Assembly: GCA_001464155.1 (NCBI GenBank)
Contig: LNEN01000257.1
Coordinates: forward strand, 1 to 40,682
DNA from: Cytophagales bacterium Ga0077538
Lineage (GTDB): Bacteria > Bacteroidota > Bacteroidia > Cytophagales > Cyclobacteriaceae
DNA length: 40,682 bases
Direction of reading: 5' to 3'
The notes below the pieces were generated by a model, which did not search any database, was not told where the DNA came from, and was given only the letters and a program-made list of their open reading frames with translations. Numbering within the stretch: position 1 is the first letter of the stretch; each line of letters begins with the position of its first letter. Positions 1-7,572 of this stretch are shown piece by piece. A program made the position numbers and the translations under genes.

Positions 1-224
1 ATTTTTACTTTCCCCCAATGCTTCAGTCTGAATTTGCCACTGGCGAAATTTTTGGAGAAGCGTTCTTCATTTAAGAAGCCTTCTGAAATGAGATGATGAA
101 TAACCTCATCGGCCTCATCGTTGCGAATGCCAAGCTCCCGAAGCTTTTGTTCAACCTCTTGATGACAGCGCTCCTGATAGGCGCAGTAGCGATAGAGTTT
201 GACTTTAGCTTCCTGGACAGTCAT
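1..224 (-). CDS. recX: Regulatory protein RecX, N-terminal part (cut by window start)
   Basis: The minus strand reads from an ATG at 224 to the window edge without a stop, giving 74 codons. The peptide begins MTVQEAKVKLYRYCAYQERC and continues with a three-helix repeat containing YCAYQERCHQEVEQKLRELG and later LISEGFLNEERF, which is the typical opening of Bacteroidota RecX. RecX proteins bind RecA filaments and restrain recombination and SOS activity. The start lies 15 nt after the stop of the upstream YcxB-like gene, so the two are probably cotranscribed; an in-frame TAA just upstream leaves no earlier start. The C-terminal half lies outside the window. Confidence 0.88.
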   Translation of the reverse strand, partial: MTVQEAKVKLYRYCAYQERCHQEVEQKLRELGIRNDEADEVIHHLISEGFLNEERFSKNFASGKFRLKHWGKVK

Positions 225-239
225 GCGCAGGAAAGGTGA

Positions 240-716
240 TTACTTGATAAGACCTTTTGTCTTCAGTACGCTGGCAACAAACTTGCGCTCGTTATCAGTA
301 TTGAAAATTTTGAAGGGCCAATAGATTAACTGAGCCTTGTTCACAACCAGTACGTAGTGATCTTTCCCCACTTTGGCACTCTTGATCATATCCCATTTCA
401 TGGGCATGCCTTCGCGCGGATTGATCTTCATCAGGATCTGCTGACTGCTGATTTCGTAGGAGAATTTTTCAAAGAGTAGCTTGCCCTGATCTAACTGAGT
501 GACACCGAAAAATTGAATCCACCAGAATAAGATGTACAAGGCTAACCCGATGAATGCGGTAATGAACCACCAGATGCTGGCGATCCAGAAAAATCCTAAA
601 CAGATGGCTATGGCAGCGGCACCCGCTATCCAGCCTTGTTTTAATAAGATGTTGGTAAGGGCAAGTTTTATATAGACTTTCTTATCGAGTTTGTAGTTTT
701 TGGTTTTTACGATCAT
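240..716 (-). CDS. YcxB-like membrane protein
   Basis: This is a 158-residue protein with two adjacent hydrophobic segments at about residues 28-50 and 52-70, followed by a soluble C-terminal domain. That domain has the strand pattern of YcxB-like proteins (GMPMKWDMIKSAKVGKDHYVLVV, broken here as GMPMKWDMIKSA then KVGKDHYVLVV). The function of this family is unknown; the C-terminal part resembles a small PH-like beta domain facing the cytoplasm. It sits between nadC (29 nt upstream) and recX (15 nt downstream) on the same strand, so an operon is likely. Family assignment is from memory of the fold pattern, not a search. Confidence 0.7.
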   Translation of the reverse strand: MIVKTKNYKLDKKVYIKLALTNILLKQGWIAGAAAIAICLGFFWIASIWWFITAFIGLALYILFWWIQFFGVTQLDQGKLLFEKFSYEISSQQILMKINPREGMPMKWDMIKSAKVGKDHYVLVVNKAQLIYWPFKIFNTDNERKFVASVLKTKGLIK

Positions 717-745
717 GCTGCTCTATGTTATATATTTTCTTTCTG

Positions 746-1603
746 CTATTGCGCTTTTAAACTTAAGTCGAGGCTCTTGTAAGAGTGCGTAAGTGCCCCC
801 ACCGAAATAAAATCAACTCCACATTCGGCTACTGCCCTTAGCGTTTGCTCTGTTATGCCTCCACTGGCCTCTGTTTTCACACGACCACCAATCAAGCGGA
901 CCGCCTCTTTCATCATGACTAAGTCCATATTGTCCAGCATAATAAAATCAACGCCTCCTATTTTCAGCACCTCCTCCACCTCTCGCAGGTTTCGGGTCTC
1001 TACTTCAATTTTTAGTTTTTTATTCGAGGCGCGAAGATACTCTTTTGTTTGATTGATCGCTTGGGCAATTCCTCCGGCCATATCCACATGATTGTCTTTA
1101 AGCATAATCATATCGTATAAACCAATGCGGTGATTTTGCCCGCCTCCTATTTTCACCGCCCATTTTTCCAATAGACGAAAATTGGGCGTTGTTTTTCGCG
1201 TGTCCAATAATTTGGTGGAGGTACCTTCCAGGAGCTTCACCAGGTATTGGGTTTTAGTAGCGATACCGCTCATGCGCTGCATGCAATTCAGCACCAGGCG
1301 TTCGCAGGTGAGGATAGAACGGGAAGAGCCTTCTACAGAAAAGGCGATATCCCCTGGTTTAATAGAAGCACCATCGACAATGGATACGTTCACTTTAAGA
1401 ATAGGATCGTAACAGGCGAAGATTTCCAGCGCTAACTCGATACCGGCCAACACGCCCGTGTCTTTTACTTTCAATACCGCCTGACTTTGAGCCTCTTTTG
1501 GAATGGAGGCAAGGGTGCTGTGATCACCATCACCCACATCTTCAGCAAAGGCGTTTTTAATGAAGTCGTTTAAAAATGTAGGAGTAATATAATCCGGGCG
1601 CAC
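746..1603 (-). CDS. nadC: Nicotinate-nucleotide pyrophosphorylase (carboxylating)
   Basis: A 285-residue quinolinate phosphoribosyltransferase, which converts quinolinate and PRPP to nicotinate mononucleotide, CO2 and pyrophosphate in de novo NAD synthesis. The protein shows EDVGDGDHST near the N terminus, the active-site stretch LLDTRKTTPNFRLLEKWAVK, then GGGQNHRIGLYDMIMLKDNH, and the C-terminal barrel motifs VDFIMLDNM and TEASGGIT. Length and motifs match the family and the gene looks intact. The start is a GTG; no in-frame ATG precedes the conserved region. A -7 box lies only 5 nt upstream of it, suggesting a leaderless or nearly leaderless message. Confidence 0.95.
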   Translation of the reverse strand: MRPDYITPTFLNDFIKNAFAEDVGDGDHSTLASIPKEAQSQAVLKVKDTGVLAGIELALEIFACYDPILKVNVSIVDGASIKPGDIAFSVEGSSRSILTCERLVLNCMQRMSGIATKTQYLVKLLEGTSTKLLDTRKTTPNFRLLEKWAVKIGGGQNHRIGLYDMIMLKDNHVDMAGGIAQAINQTKEYLRASNKKLKIEVETRNLREVEEVLKIGGVDFIMLDNMDLVMMKEAVRLIGGRVKTEASGGITEQTLRAVAECGVDFISVGALTHSYKSLDLSLKAQ

Positions 1604-1608
1604 GGGTG

Positions 1609-1616
1609 CAAAGGTA
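1609..1616 (-). promoter_or_regulatory. -7 box of nadC
   Basis: On the minus strand the sequence TACCTTTG matches the Bacteroidota -7 consensus TAnnTTTG. It ends 5 nt before the nadC GTG, so the predicted transcription start falls on or next to the start codon. No convincing -33 TTG is seen at the right spacing. Confidence 0.5.
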
Positions 1617-1656
1617 AGCGGCTAAAATAAATTTGAACTAGAAACAGACGATACCT

Positions 1657-2055
1657 TTACTCTTTAGAAAAGGATATTTCATGGATAAGCTGCTGCTCCG
1701 CCACGGTTTTAATTTTCATAAAAACGCGATAATTATCTGCCCCACTTTTGTATTGGCCAATGGCAAAGGGCTGGCCGCTTTTTGACTGACCTTTGTGAAT
1801 AATGGAGAAATCGGAAGGGACATTGGCTTTGAAAAAGTCTCGCAAGATCAGTTCTGCCTGAGCCTTGCTATAGCTTTCTTTCTTACCATTTAATTCAATG
1901 TCTACGGTCTGGTTTAGGTATTTCGCCAGCTCTTTGGCAGATCCTGCCTTTATGGTTTCGCGCACATCGGCCACTACATCCGCCCCACCTTGGGCCCGAC
2001 CTTCCAGGGCCAGCACTACACAAACGATACCAATCAGGAATTTAAGTTGTTTCAT
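1657..2055 (-). CDS. DUF4783-like secreted protein
   Basis: A 132-residue protein starting at the ATG at 2055, chosen over a longer reading because it opens with a signal peptide (MKQLKFLIGIVCVVLALEGRAQG, with cleavage after GRA or AQ). The mature part contains VADVRETIKAGSAKELAKYL, then a DFF segment and a C-terminal beta sheet ending in IHEISFSKE. This is the pattern of the Bacteroidota DUF4783 family, small periplasmic proteins of unknown role with a SnoaL/NTF2-like cone shape. These genes often neighbour nadC, as here. A -7 box sits 15 nt before the ATG, divergent from gpmI. Confidence 0.75.
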   Translation of the reverse strand: MKQLKFLIGIVCVVLALEGRAQGGADVVADVRETIKAGSAKELAKYLNQTVDIELNGKKESYSKAQAELILRDFFKANVPSDFSIIHKGQSKSGQPFAIGQYKSGADNYRVFMKIKTVAEQQLIHEISFSKE

Positions 2056-2069
2056 AGGTAAAGTAGAAC

Positions 2070-2077
2070 CAAAACTA
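2070..2077 (-). promoter_or_regulatory. -7 box of the DUF4783-like gene
   Basis: The minus strand reads TAGTTTTG, matching TAnnTTTG, with its last base 15 nt from the ATG at 2055. It faces away from the gpmI promoter at 2150 in the same intergenic gap. Confidence 0.45.
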
Positions 2078-2149
2078 TGCCGAAAGATACACTTATTTGT
2101 TAATGTGTTTGTTATGGTGGAAGTGACCTTAAGCACAGGGGGAAAGCCC

Positions 2150-2157
2150 TATATTTG
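2150..2157 (+). promoter_or_regulatory. -7 box of gpmI
   Basis: TATATTTG is a perfect TAnnTTTG box, followed by CAC and a leader of under 20 nt before the ATG at 2176. The -33 region at the expected distance (CCTT) is weak. Confidence 0.6.
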
Positions 2158-2175
2158 CACGTTTTTACAGATTTT

Positions 2176-3659
2176 ATGAATAAGAAAGTTCTTTTAATGA
2201 TTCTGGATGGCTGGGGCCTTGCCGTGAACAAAAAATGTATGCTAAATACCCTAACAGCAAGCTGGAGGCATCCGGTTTAGCCGTGGGCCTGCCGGAGGGC
2301 CAGATGGGAAATTCAGAGGTGGGACACATGAACATTGGGGCTGGTCGGGTCGTGTATCAAGATCTTGTAAGAATCAACAAAGCAGTGGAGGAGAAGGAAC
2401 TTGACAGTAATCCTGTATTGCTAGAGGCCATAGACTTTGCCAAGAAGAACAATAAAAATATACACCTTATCGGATTGCTATCTGATGGCGGAGTTCATTC
2501 ACACATCAATCACCTGAAGGCTTTACTAAGCATAGCACATCAGCACAGCTTAAAAAATGTATTTGTACATGCCTTTATGGATGGCCGTGATACTGATCCA
2601 AAAGGTGGGGCAGCCTACCTTCGCGACCTTCTCACACACATGGGAAAAACCACGGGTAAGCTTGCCAGTGTTGTGGGTCGTTACTATGCGATGGATCGGG
2701 ACAAGCGTTGGGAGCGTGTAAAACTTGCCTACGATTTGATGGTGAAAGGGGTAGGTACCAAGTCAAGCGATGCCGTACAAGCGGTAGAGCAATCGTATGC
2801 CAATAATGTGACAGATGAATTTATCAAGCCGATCGTATTGGTTAATGAAAAGCAAGAAGCCATTGCCACCATACAAGAAGGTGATGTGGTGCTCTGTTTC
2901 AATTTCCGTACCGATCGAGGAAGACAAATTACACAAGCTCTGACACAACAAGATTTCCCTGAACAGGGAATGAAAAAATTGAATTTGTATTATGTTACTC
3001 TTACCAATTATGACGACAGCTTTCAGAACGTGAAGTTGATCTTCGATAAGGATAATTTAAATAACACACTGGGCGAAGTGCTGGCCAATGCCGGCAAGAA
3101 GCAAATACGAATCGCAGAAACAGAAAAGTATCCGCACGTTACCTTCTTTTTCTCCGGTGGAAGAGAAGAGGTTTTCCCAGGAGAGTCGCGCTTGCTTTGC
3201 CCTTCACCAAAAGTGGCAACCTATGATTTGAAGCCAGAGATGAGCGCCAACGACATCAAGGATGCCATCATTCCGGAATTAAAAAAACGTGAAGTAGACT
3301 TTGTCTGCCTGAACTTTGCCAATCCAGACATGGTGGGGCATACGGGTGTTTTTGAAGCGGTCGTAAAAGCTTGTGAAACAGTGGATGCGTGTGCTGCAGC
3401 CGTTACACAGGCGGCACTTGAAAACGATTACACGACCATCATCATCGCAGATCACGGCAATGCCGACTACATGGTGAATGACGATGGTACTCCGAATACG
3501 GCTCACAGCACCAACCTAGTGCCTTGCATTCTGGTTGATAAAACGTTTACCGGAACGATCAGCAACGGAAAACTTGGTGATTTGGCGCCTACCATTTTAA
3601 CGCTGATGGGGCTGCAGATTCCTGCGGAAATGAATGGCAATGTTTTGATCAAAGCGTAA
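2176..3659 (+). pseudogene. gpmI: Phosphoglycerate mutase, cofactor-independent; frameshifted near the 5' end
   Basis: The ATG at 2176 opens MNKKVLLMILDGWGLAVNKK, the normal GpmI N terminus with the metal-binding Asp of DGWG. This frame then stops at 2278. The rest of the enzyme continues in another frame from about 2235 as MYAKYPNSKLEASG, with the nucleophile motif MGNSEVGH, the metal sites DGRDTD and IIADHGNAD, and a normal C terminus. GpmI proteins usually have about 15 residues between the KK and YAKYP positions. Here only TG remains, implying a loss of about 43 nt at 2235. If real, the 474-residue downstream product lacks the DGWG metal ligand and should be inactive. The junction abuts an A6 run, so slippage could join the frames, giving a protein about 14 residues short. 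A sequencing or assembly deletion is equally possible. The next gene starts 1 nt after the stop. Confidence 0.85.
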
Positions 3660-3660
3660 C

Positions 3661-4248
3661 ATGAGAGGCACCTTCTTTTTTTCAATCGTCTGCATTTTCT
3701 TGTTCACGAGCTGCGCTAAAGACAAACAAGTAGTATCGAATCAGTTGCTACCCTTCGATAGTGTTTGGAATGCCCAAGTGAAATCATTGACAGAAGCAAA
3801 GGCGGAGCTAACGAAAGAGGTTCGCATGAACGGTGTTACACAAAGCACAACTTCTTTGATTGGTGACAGCTTAGCCTGGGCGAATGAACTAGAAATATTT
3901 CAGCCAATTGCCAGCATTAATAAACCTGGAAACAGGTCTTACTATCAGGAAACAATTTTAGATGACGAATCCAGCAACCTGACCATTCGAAGACTCTTTA
4001 CCGATGAGGCACTTATGGTGAAAGAGGTCCGAATTTATTATTTGGAATCTCCAAACAACATTCGCAAGATTGAGGCGCTTACCAGTGAACACAACAGTCT
4101 TTACACTAGCGCCCGTAACCTGTCATTAAATTTTAGTGAAGTAAACAATAAAACACTGCTCACTTCCTACTCTGTAGAAGGGGGTCAACACATGGTTTTA
4201 GGAGACAGCGTTCAATTCGATATACACAGCACGATTCGCATTAAGTAG
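3661..4248 (+). CDS. Hypothetical lipoprotein
   Basis: A 195-residue protein with a clear lipoprotein signal (MRGTFFFSIVCIFLFTSC; lipobox FTSC, lipidated Cys18). The mature part is soluble, about 175 residues, with alternating beta-rich segments (SYYQETILDDES, TIRRLF, VKEVRIYYLES, HMVLGDSVQFDIHSTIRIK). I do not recognise a named family. It starts 1 nt after the gpmI stop and ends 5 nt before the ABC exporter, so it belongs to the gpmI-lipoprotein-ABC-fur operon. The envelope location is inferred from the lipobox; function is unknown. Confidence 0.75.
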   Translation: MRGTFFFSIVCIFLFTSCAKDKQVVSNQLLPFDSVWNAQVKSLTEAKAELTKEVRMNGVTQSTTSLIGDSLAWANELEIFQPIASINKPGNRSYYQETILDDESSNLTIRRLFTDEALMVKEVRIYYLESPNNIRKIEALTSEHNSLYTSARNLSLNFSEVNNKTLLTSYSVEGGQHMVLGDSVQFDIHSTIRIK

Positions 4249-4253
4249 ATATT

Positions 4254-6041
4254 ATGGCAAAACATTCGAGGGAGGCCTTACGCGAGGAGGATAAACGACC
4301 GATTAATAAAAACACGCTCAAGAAATTAGTTGGCATTTTCAGATTTCTGGCTCCTTATCGATGGACGTTTGCCATTGGCCTTGTTTGCCTCATGTTGTCC
4401 AGTGTTATGCTCATGGCTTTTCCTTTTTTCGCTGGCAAGTTGTTGGATGTAGCGAGTGGCAAAGAGGTTCCTTACTTTTCCTCTGTTAATGCCATTGCTT
4501 TATTGTTGATGGGTATTTTAGTGGTGCAAAGTATTTTCTCATTTACCCGTGTGTACACCTTTGCCATTGTAAGCGAACGCTCACTGGCTGATGTGCGCAA
4601 TGCTGTCTATAAAAAAATTCTCTGGCTGCCCCTTACCTTTTTCGATAACCGAAGAGTGGGGGAACTCACCAGTCGCATCTCATCGGATGTTGCTATTTTA
4701 CAAGATACTTTTACGGTAACCTTAGCCGAATTAATTCGCCAGGTCTTAACCCTTACCATTGGTATTGGTGTAATCTTTTACTTCGCACCTAAGCTAACGG
4801 TGTTCATGCTCTTGACCTTTCCCGCCATCATTGTGTTGGCACTATTTTTTGGAAAGGCCATTCGAAAATTTTCGAGGCAAGTACAAGATAAACTGGCAGA
4901 GACCAACGTAATCGTAGAGGAATCGTTGCAAGCCATTACGGTTGTAAAAGCCTTTACCAACGAGTGGTTTGAAATAGCCCGTTATAGAAAGGCCTTGAAT
5001 GAGGTAGTGGATATCGCACTGCGATCTGCTCGTTTCCGTGGCATGTTCATTTCCTTTGTCATCTTCGCCTTATTTGGTGGCATTGTGGCGGTAGTATGGT
5101 ACGGAGCTACGCTTGTGCAAGCCGGAGAAATTACCATCGGAGATCTTTTGTCTTTTGTATTGTATACAACCTTTATTGGTGGATCGATTGCCGGCTTGGG
5201 TGATATCTACGCGCAGATACAACGCTCCATTGGTGCCTCTGAAAGAATTTTGCAAATCATTGAGCAACAGGATGAGAACAGCGAGCCTATTCCCGCACTC
5301 AAATTAAGAGGAGAGATCACCTTTTCAAATGTTAATTTCTCTTACCCGAGCAGGCCTGATTATAAGGTGCTCAAGAATTTAAATTTATCCATACTAGCAG
5401 GTGAGAAGGTTGCGCTGGTTGGACAAAGTGGTTCGGGTAAGTCCACCATCATTAATTTGCTCATGCGTTTTTATCCACTGAATGAAGGAGCAATTCAGGC
5501 AGATGGTAAAAATGTTTCAAGCTATAATTTGAGCGCATATAGAAATAACGTAGGCATTGTACCACAAGAGGTCATTCTTTTCGGTGGAAGCATTCGTGAA
5601 AACATCGCCTATGGAAAGCCCAACGCCACAGACGAGGAAATTACCTTGGCAGCGCGCAAAGCAAATGCGTACGAATTCATCGAGCGCTTCCCAGAAGGCA
5701 TGAACACCTTGGTGGGTGAACGTGGCGTAAAACTATCAGGTGGACAACGACAACGCATTGCTATTGCAAGGGCTATTCTAAAAGACCCTGCCATTTTGGT
5801 GTTGGACGAGGCGACCAGCTCTCTGGATGCAGAAAGCGAAGTGCAGGTACAAGAAGCGTTGGAAAAATTAATGGAGGGCAGAACAACCATTATTATCGCG
5901 CACAGGTTAAGTACCATTCGCAAGGTAGATCGCATCTATGTGATTAAAGATGGACAGCTAGCAGAAACCGGCTCGCATGCGGAACTGACACAACAACAAA
6001 ACGGTATTTATAGTAATTTGCTTAAGCTGCAACTACAATGA
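4254..6041 (+). CDS. ABC exporter, membrane and ATPase domains fused (MsbA/LmrA type)
   Basis: A 595-residue half-transporter. The six-helix type-1 exporter domain spans about residues 25-330, with the coupling-helix stretch NAVYKKILWLPLTFFDNRRVGE (residues near 120). The ATPase domain holds Walker A GQSGSGKST (390-398), the signature LSGGQRQR (494-501), Walker B ILVLDEATS with Asp518 and catalytic Glu519, and an H-loop His in IIAHRLST. All catalytic motifs are present, so an active homodimer is expected. It resembles MsbA- and peptide/lipid-exporting proteins; the substrate cannot be told from sequence. The stop overlaps the start of the Fur-family gene (ATGA), implying translational coupling. 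Confidence 0.92.
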   Translation: MAKHSREALREEDKRPINKNTLKKLVGIFRFLAPYRWTFAIGLVCLMLSSVMLMAFPFFAGKLLDVASGKEVPYFSSVNAIALLLMGILVVQSIFSFTRVYTFAIVSERSLADVRNAVYKKILWLPLTFFDNRRVGELTSRISSDVAILQDTFTVTLAELIRQVLTLTIGIGVIFYFAPKLTVFMLLTFPAIIVLALFFGKAIRKFSRQVQDKLAETNVIVEESLQAITVVKAFTNEWFEIARYRKALNEVVDIALRSARFRGMFISFVIFALFGGIVAVVWYGATLVQAGEITIGDLLSFVLYTTFIGGSIAGLGDIYAQIQRSIGASERILQIIEQQDENSEPIPALKLRGEITFSNVNFSYPSRPDYKVLKNLNLSILAGEKVALVGQSGSGKSTIINLLMRFYPLNEGAIQADGKNVSSYNLSAYRNNVGIVPQEVILFGGSIRENIAYGKPNATDEEITLAARKANAYEFIERFPEGMNTLVGERGVKLSGGQRQRIAIARAILKDPAILVLDEATSSLDAESEVQVQEALEKLMEGRTTIIIAHRLSTIRKVDRIYVIKDGQLAETGSHAELTQQQNGIYSNLLKLQLQ

Positions 6042-6403
6042 GTGCTCCTGACAACTTATTAAAGGATTTTCAATTGAGATCCACCCCGGGCCGACAGGAG
6101 GTTCTCCAGATTTTCCTGAAAAACAGCTATGCTCTATCGCATGGGGATATTGAACGCGAAATGCCCCTGGATTTTGACCGTGTAACACTCTACCGAACCC
6201 TGAAGACTTTCTTGGATAACGCACTTTGTAACAATAATTGCTCCACAGCCGGACACCACCATAATCACGTCCATTTTAAATGTACCATTTGCGGTCAAAC
6301 TAGCTGTTTAGAGGTGGAGATCCCGGGCATTAAACTTCCTAAGGGATACAAACCAGTTGAATCCAATCTCCTTATTCAAGGTACTTGCCAACATTGCGCT
6401 TAG
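6038..6403 (+). CDS. Fur-family metalloregulator with an apparent internal deletion
   Basis: A 121-residue Fur-superfamily repressor. It shows a helix-turn-helix (LRSTPGRQEVLQIFLKNSYA to FDRVTLYRTLKTFLDN), a His-rich HHHNHVHFKC segment, and two zinc-type Cys pairs, Cys82/Cys85 (CTIC) and Cys117/Cys120 (CQHC). Relatives have about 15 more residues between the TLKTFLDN helix and ALCNNNC, covering the beta wing (typically like GLIHKVLDD...Y). Here Asn61 is followed directly by Ala62, an in-frame gap of about 45 nt. The wing contributes to DNA binding and dimer geometry, so function may be impaired, unless the gap is an assembly error. It overlaps the ABC gene by 4 nt. It could be the sensor for the TTGCAAC operators at 18453 and 20943, but nothing here proves that. 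Confidence 0.85.
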   Translation: MSAPDNLLKDFQLRSTPGRQEVLQIFLKNSYALSHGDIEREMPLDFDRVTLYRTLKTFLDNALCNNNCSTAGHHHNHVHFKCTICGQTSCLEVEIPGIKLPKGYKPVESNLLIQGTCQHCA

Positions 6404-6483
6404 TCTACGGTTACTTTTCCGGTGGCATTGTATAAATCACCCGTGTAAGTTTTTGGGTTAAAAATATATTCGTATTTTGGCAT
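6400..6483 (-). CDS. Possible 27-residue protein or gene remnant
   Basis: The minus strand encodes MPKYEYIFNPKTYTGDLYNA and a further TGKVTVD before a TAA. The reading can extend to a GTG at 6498, adding MSFPK. The composition (Tyr, Pro, Lys, Gly, no rare runs) looks protein-like rather than random, and its stop overlaps the stop of the Fur-family gene tail to tail. I do not recognise it. It may be a genuine small protein, or the 3' remnant of a longer gene whose front was lost; the upstream frame closes at a TAA near 6510. No clear promoter is visible. Confidence 0.3.
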   Translation of the reverse strand: MPKYEYIFNPKTYTGDLYNATGKVTVD

Positions 6484-6536
6484 CTTAGGGAAACTCACTC
6501 GATTGAATTAACCTGAAAATTGGCTTAATCATATAA

Positions 6537-6544
6537 TAATTTTG
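6537..6544 (+). promoter_or_regulatory. TAnnTTTG-like box at the start of the TerC-family gene
   Basis: TAATTTTG fits the -7 consensus, but its last three bases are the TTG proposed as the start codon of the downstream gene. Either this is not the active promoter or translation starts further in. A second, weaker candidate (TATTTTG, about 6473-6479) lies upstream. Confidence 0.3.
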
Positions 6545-7534
6545 CAGTCTATAGCGAGTCTTTTATTCTTCTCCCTCTTTGGGGACAGCGATGGCACGGA
6601 GACCATTTTATTTGGTGTTTTTGGGGCTGTTATCCTCATATTCCTAGCCTTAGACTTAGGCTTGTTTCATAAAACAGCTCGGAAAATAACCACTAAAGCA
6701 GCCCTTCAGCAGTCCATTTTCTGGGTGATTATTGCTACCATTTTTGGTGTTTTTATTTACCTGTACGATGAGTCGGGTTCTACAGGCATGATGGAGTACT
6801 TCTCTGCCTATCTTACTGAATATGCACTTTCTGTTGATAACATCTTCGTTATCCTGTTAATCCTTAAGTATTTTCAAGTAAAGGAGGAATACTATCACAA
6901 GGTTCTCTTCTGGGGAATTTTAGGTGCTGTAATCTTTAGAGCCGTGTTCATTTTTGTAGGGGCCATGCTCATACACCAGTTCCATTGGATCCTGTACATT
7001 TTCGGAGTCTTTTTAATCTATTCGGGTATTCGAATCTATTTTGAAGATGAGGATGAAAAAATTGAACCCGAGAAGAATCCTATCATGAAGCTTTGCAAAA
7101 AGTACTTACCCATGGCCCAGAAGGAATATGGTCCTGAGTTCATGGTGAAGGAAGGAGGCAAGTGGGTGTTCACCTCTTTATTCCTGGTGATTATTTTGAT
7201 TGAAACGACCGACTTGATTTTTGCTGTTGACTCTATCCCGGCAGCCTTCGCTATCTCTCAAAATGAATTCATTATTTACACCTCAAACATTTTTGCAGTA
7301 ATGGGGCTTCGTGCCATGTTCTTCTTATTGTCGGGTGTAATTGATAAGTTCTACTTATTGCAAAAGGGTCTTTCCATTATCCTGTTCTTTATCGGTGCCA
7401 AGATGCTGCTGGATATTTGGGATGTGCACCTACCACCACTCTTGTCCTTTACAGTGATTATAGCCACACTCACCATGGCTATTGTATTCTCTGTATTGAT
7501 TCCGAATGCAAAAGAAAAACTAGAGGAAGAATAA
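6542..7534 (+). CDS. TerC/Alx-family integral membrane protein
   Basis: About 330 residues with eight or nine hydrophobic helices. The family signatures are the acidic intramembrane motifs ALDLGLF (about residue 38), SVDNIFVILLI (near 97) and TDLIFAVDSIPAAFA (near 225). TerC/Alx proteins are implicated in manganese export and in metal loading of exported proteins; tellurite resistance is the historic name. The start is uncertain: the only conventional candidate before the first conserved helix is a TTG at 6542, which overlaps a -7-like box, and there is no in-frame ATG. The body is intact. Its position next to a Fur-family gene fits a metal role. Confidence 0.88.
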   Translation: MQSIASLLFFSLFGDSDGTETILFGVFGAVILIFLALDLGLFHKTARKITTKAALQQSIFWVIIATIFGVFIYLYDESGSTGMMEYFSAYLTEYALSVDNIFVILLILKYFQVKEEYYHKVLFWGILGAVIFRAVFIFVGAMLIHQFHWILYIFGVFLIYSGIRIYFEDEDEKIEPEKNPIMKLCKKYLPMAQKEYGPEFMVKEGGKWVFTSLFLVIILIETTDLIFAVDSIPAAFAISQNEFIIYTSNIFAVMGLRAMFFLLSGVIDKFYLLQKGLSIILFFIGAKMLLDIWDVHLPPLLSFTVIIATLTMAIVFSVLIPNAKEKLEEE

Positions 7535-7566
7535 CAGACGTCATCTGTATCAGGTGATAAAACCTG
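7534..7566. terminator. Two small hairpins between convergent genes
   Basis: The gap between the TerC-family gene and the convergent LETM1-like gene holds ACAGA/TCTGT (loop CGTCA, 7534-7548) and CAGGT/ACCTG (loop GATAAA, 7551-7566). Both stems are only 5 bp and no strong T-run follows, so termination is a weak inference. Confidence 0.3.
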
Positions 7567-7572
7567 TGTTAC

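Noticed and set aside
6033-6224. Minus-strand frame over the ABC-Fur junction
   Set aside because: It is fully covered by two well-supported plus-strand genes.
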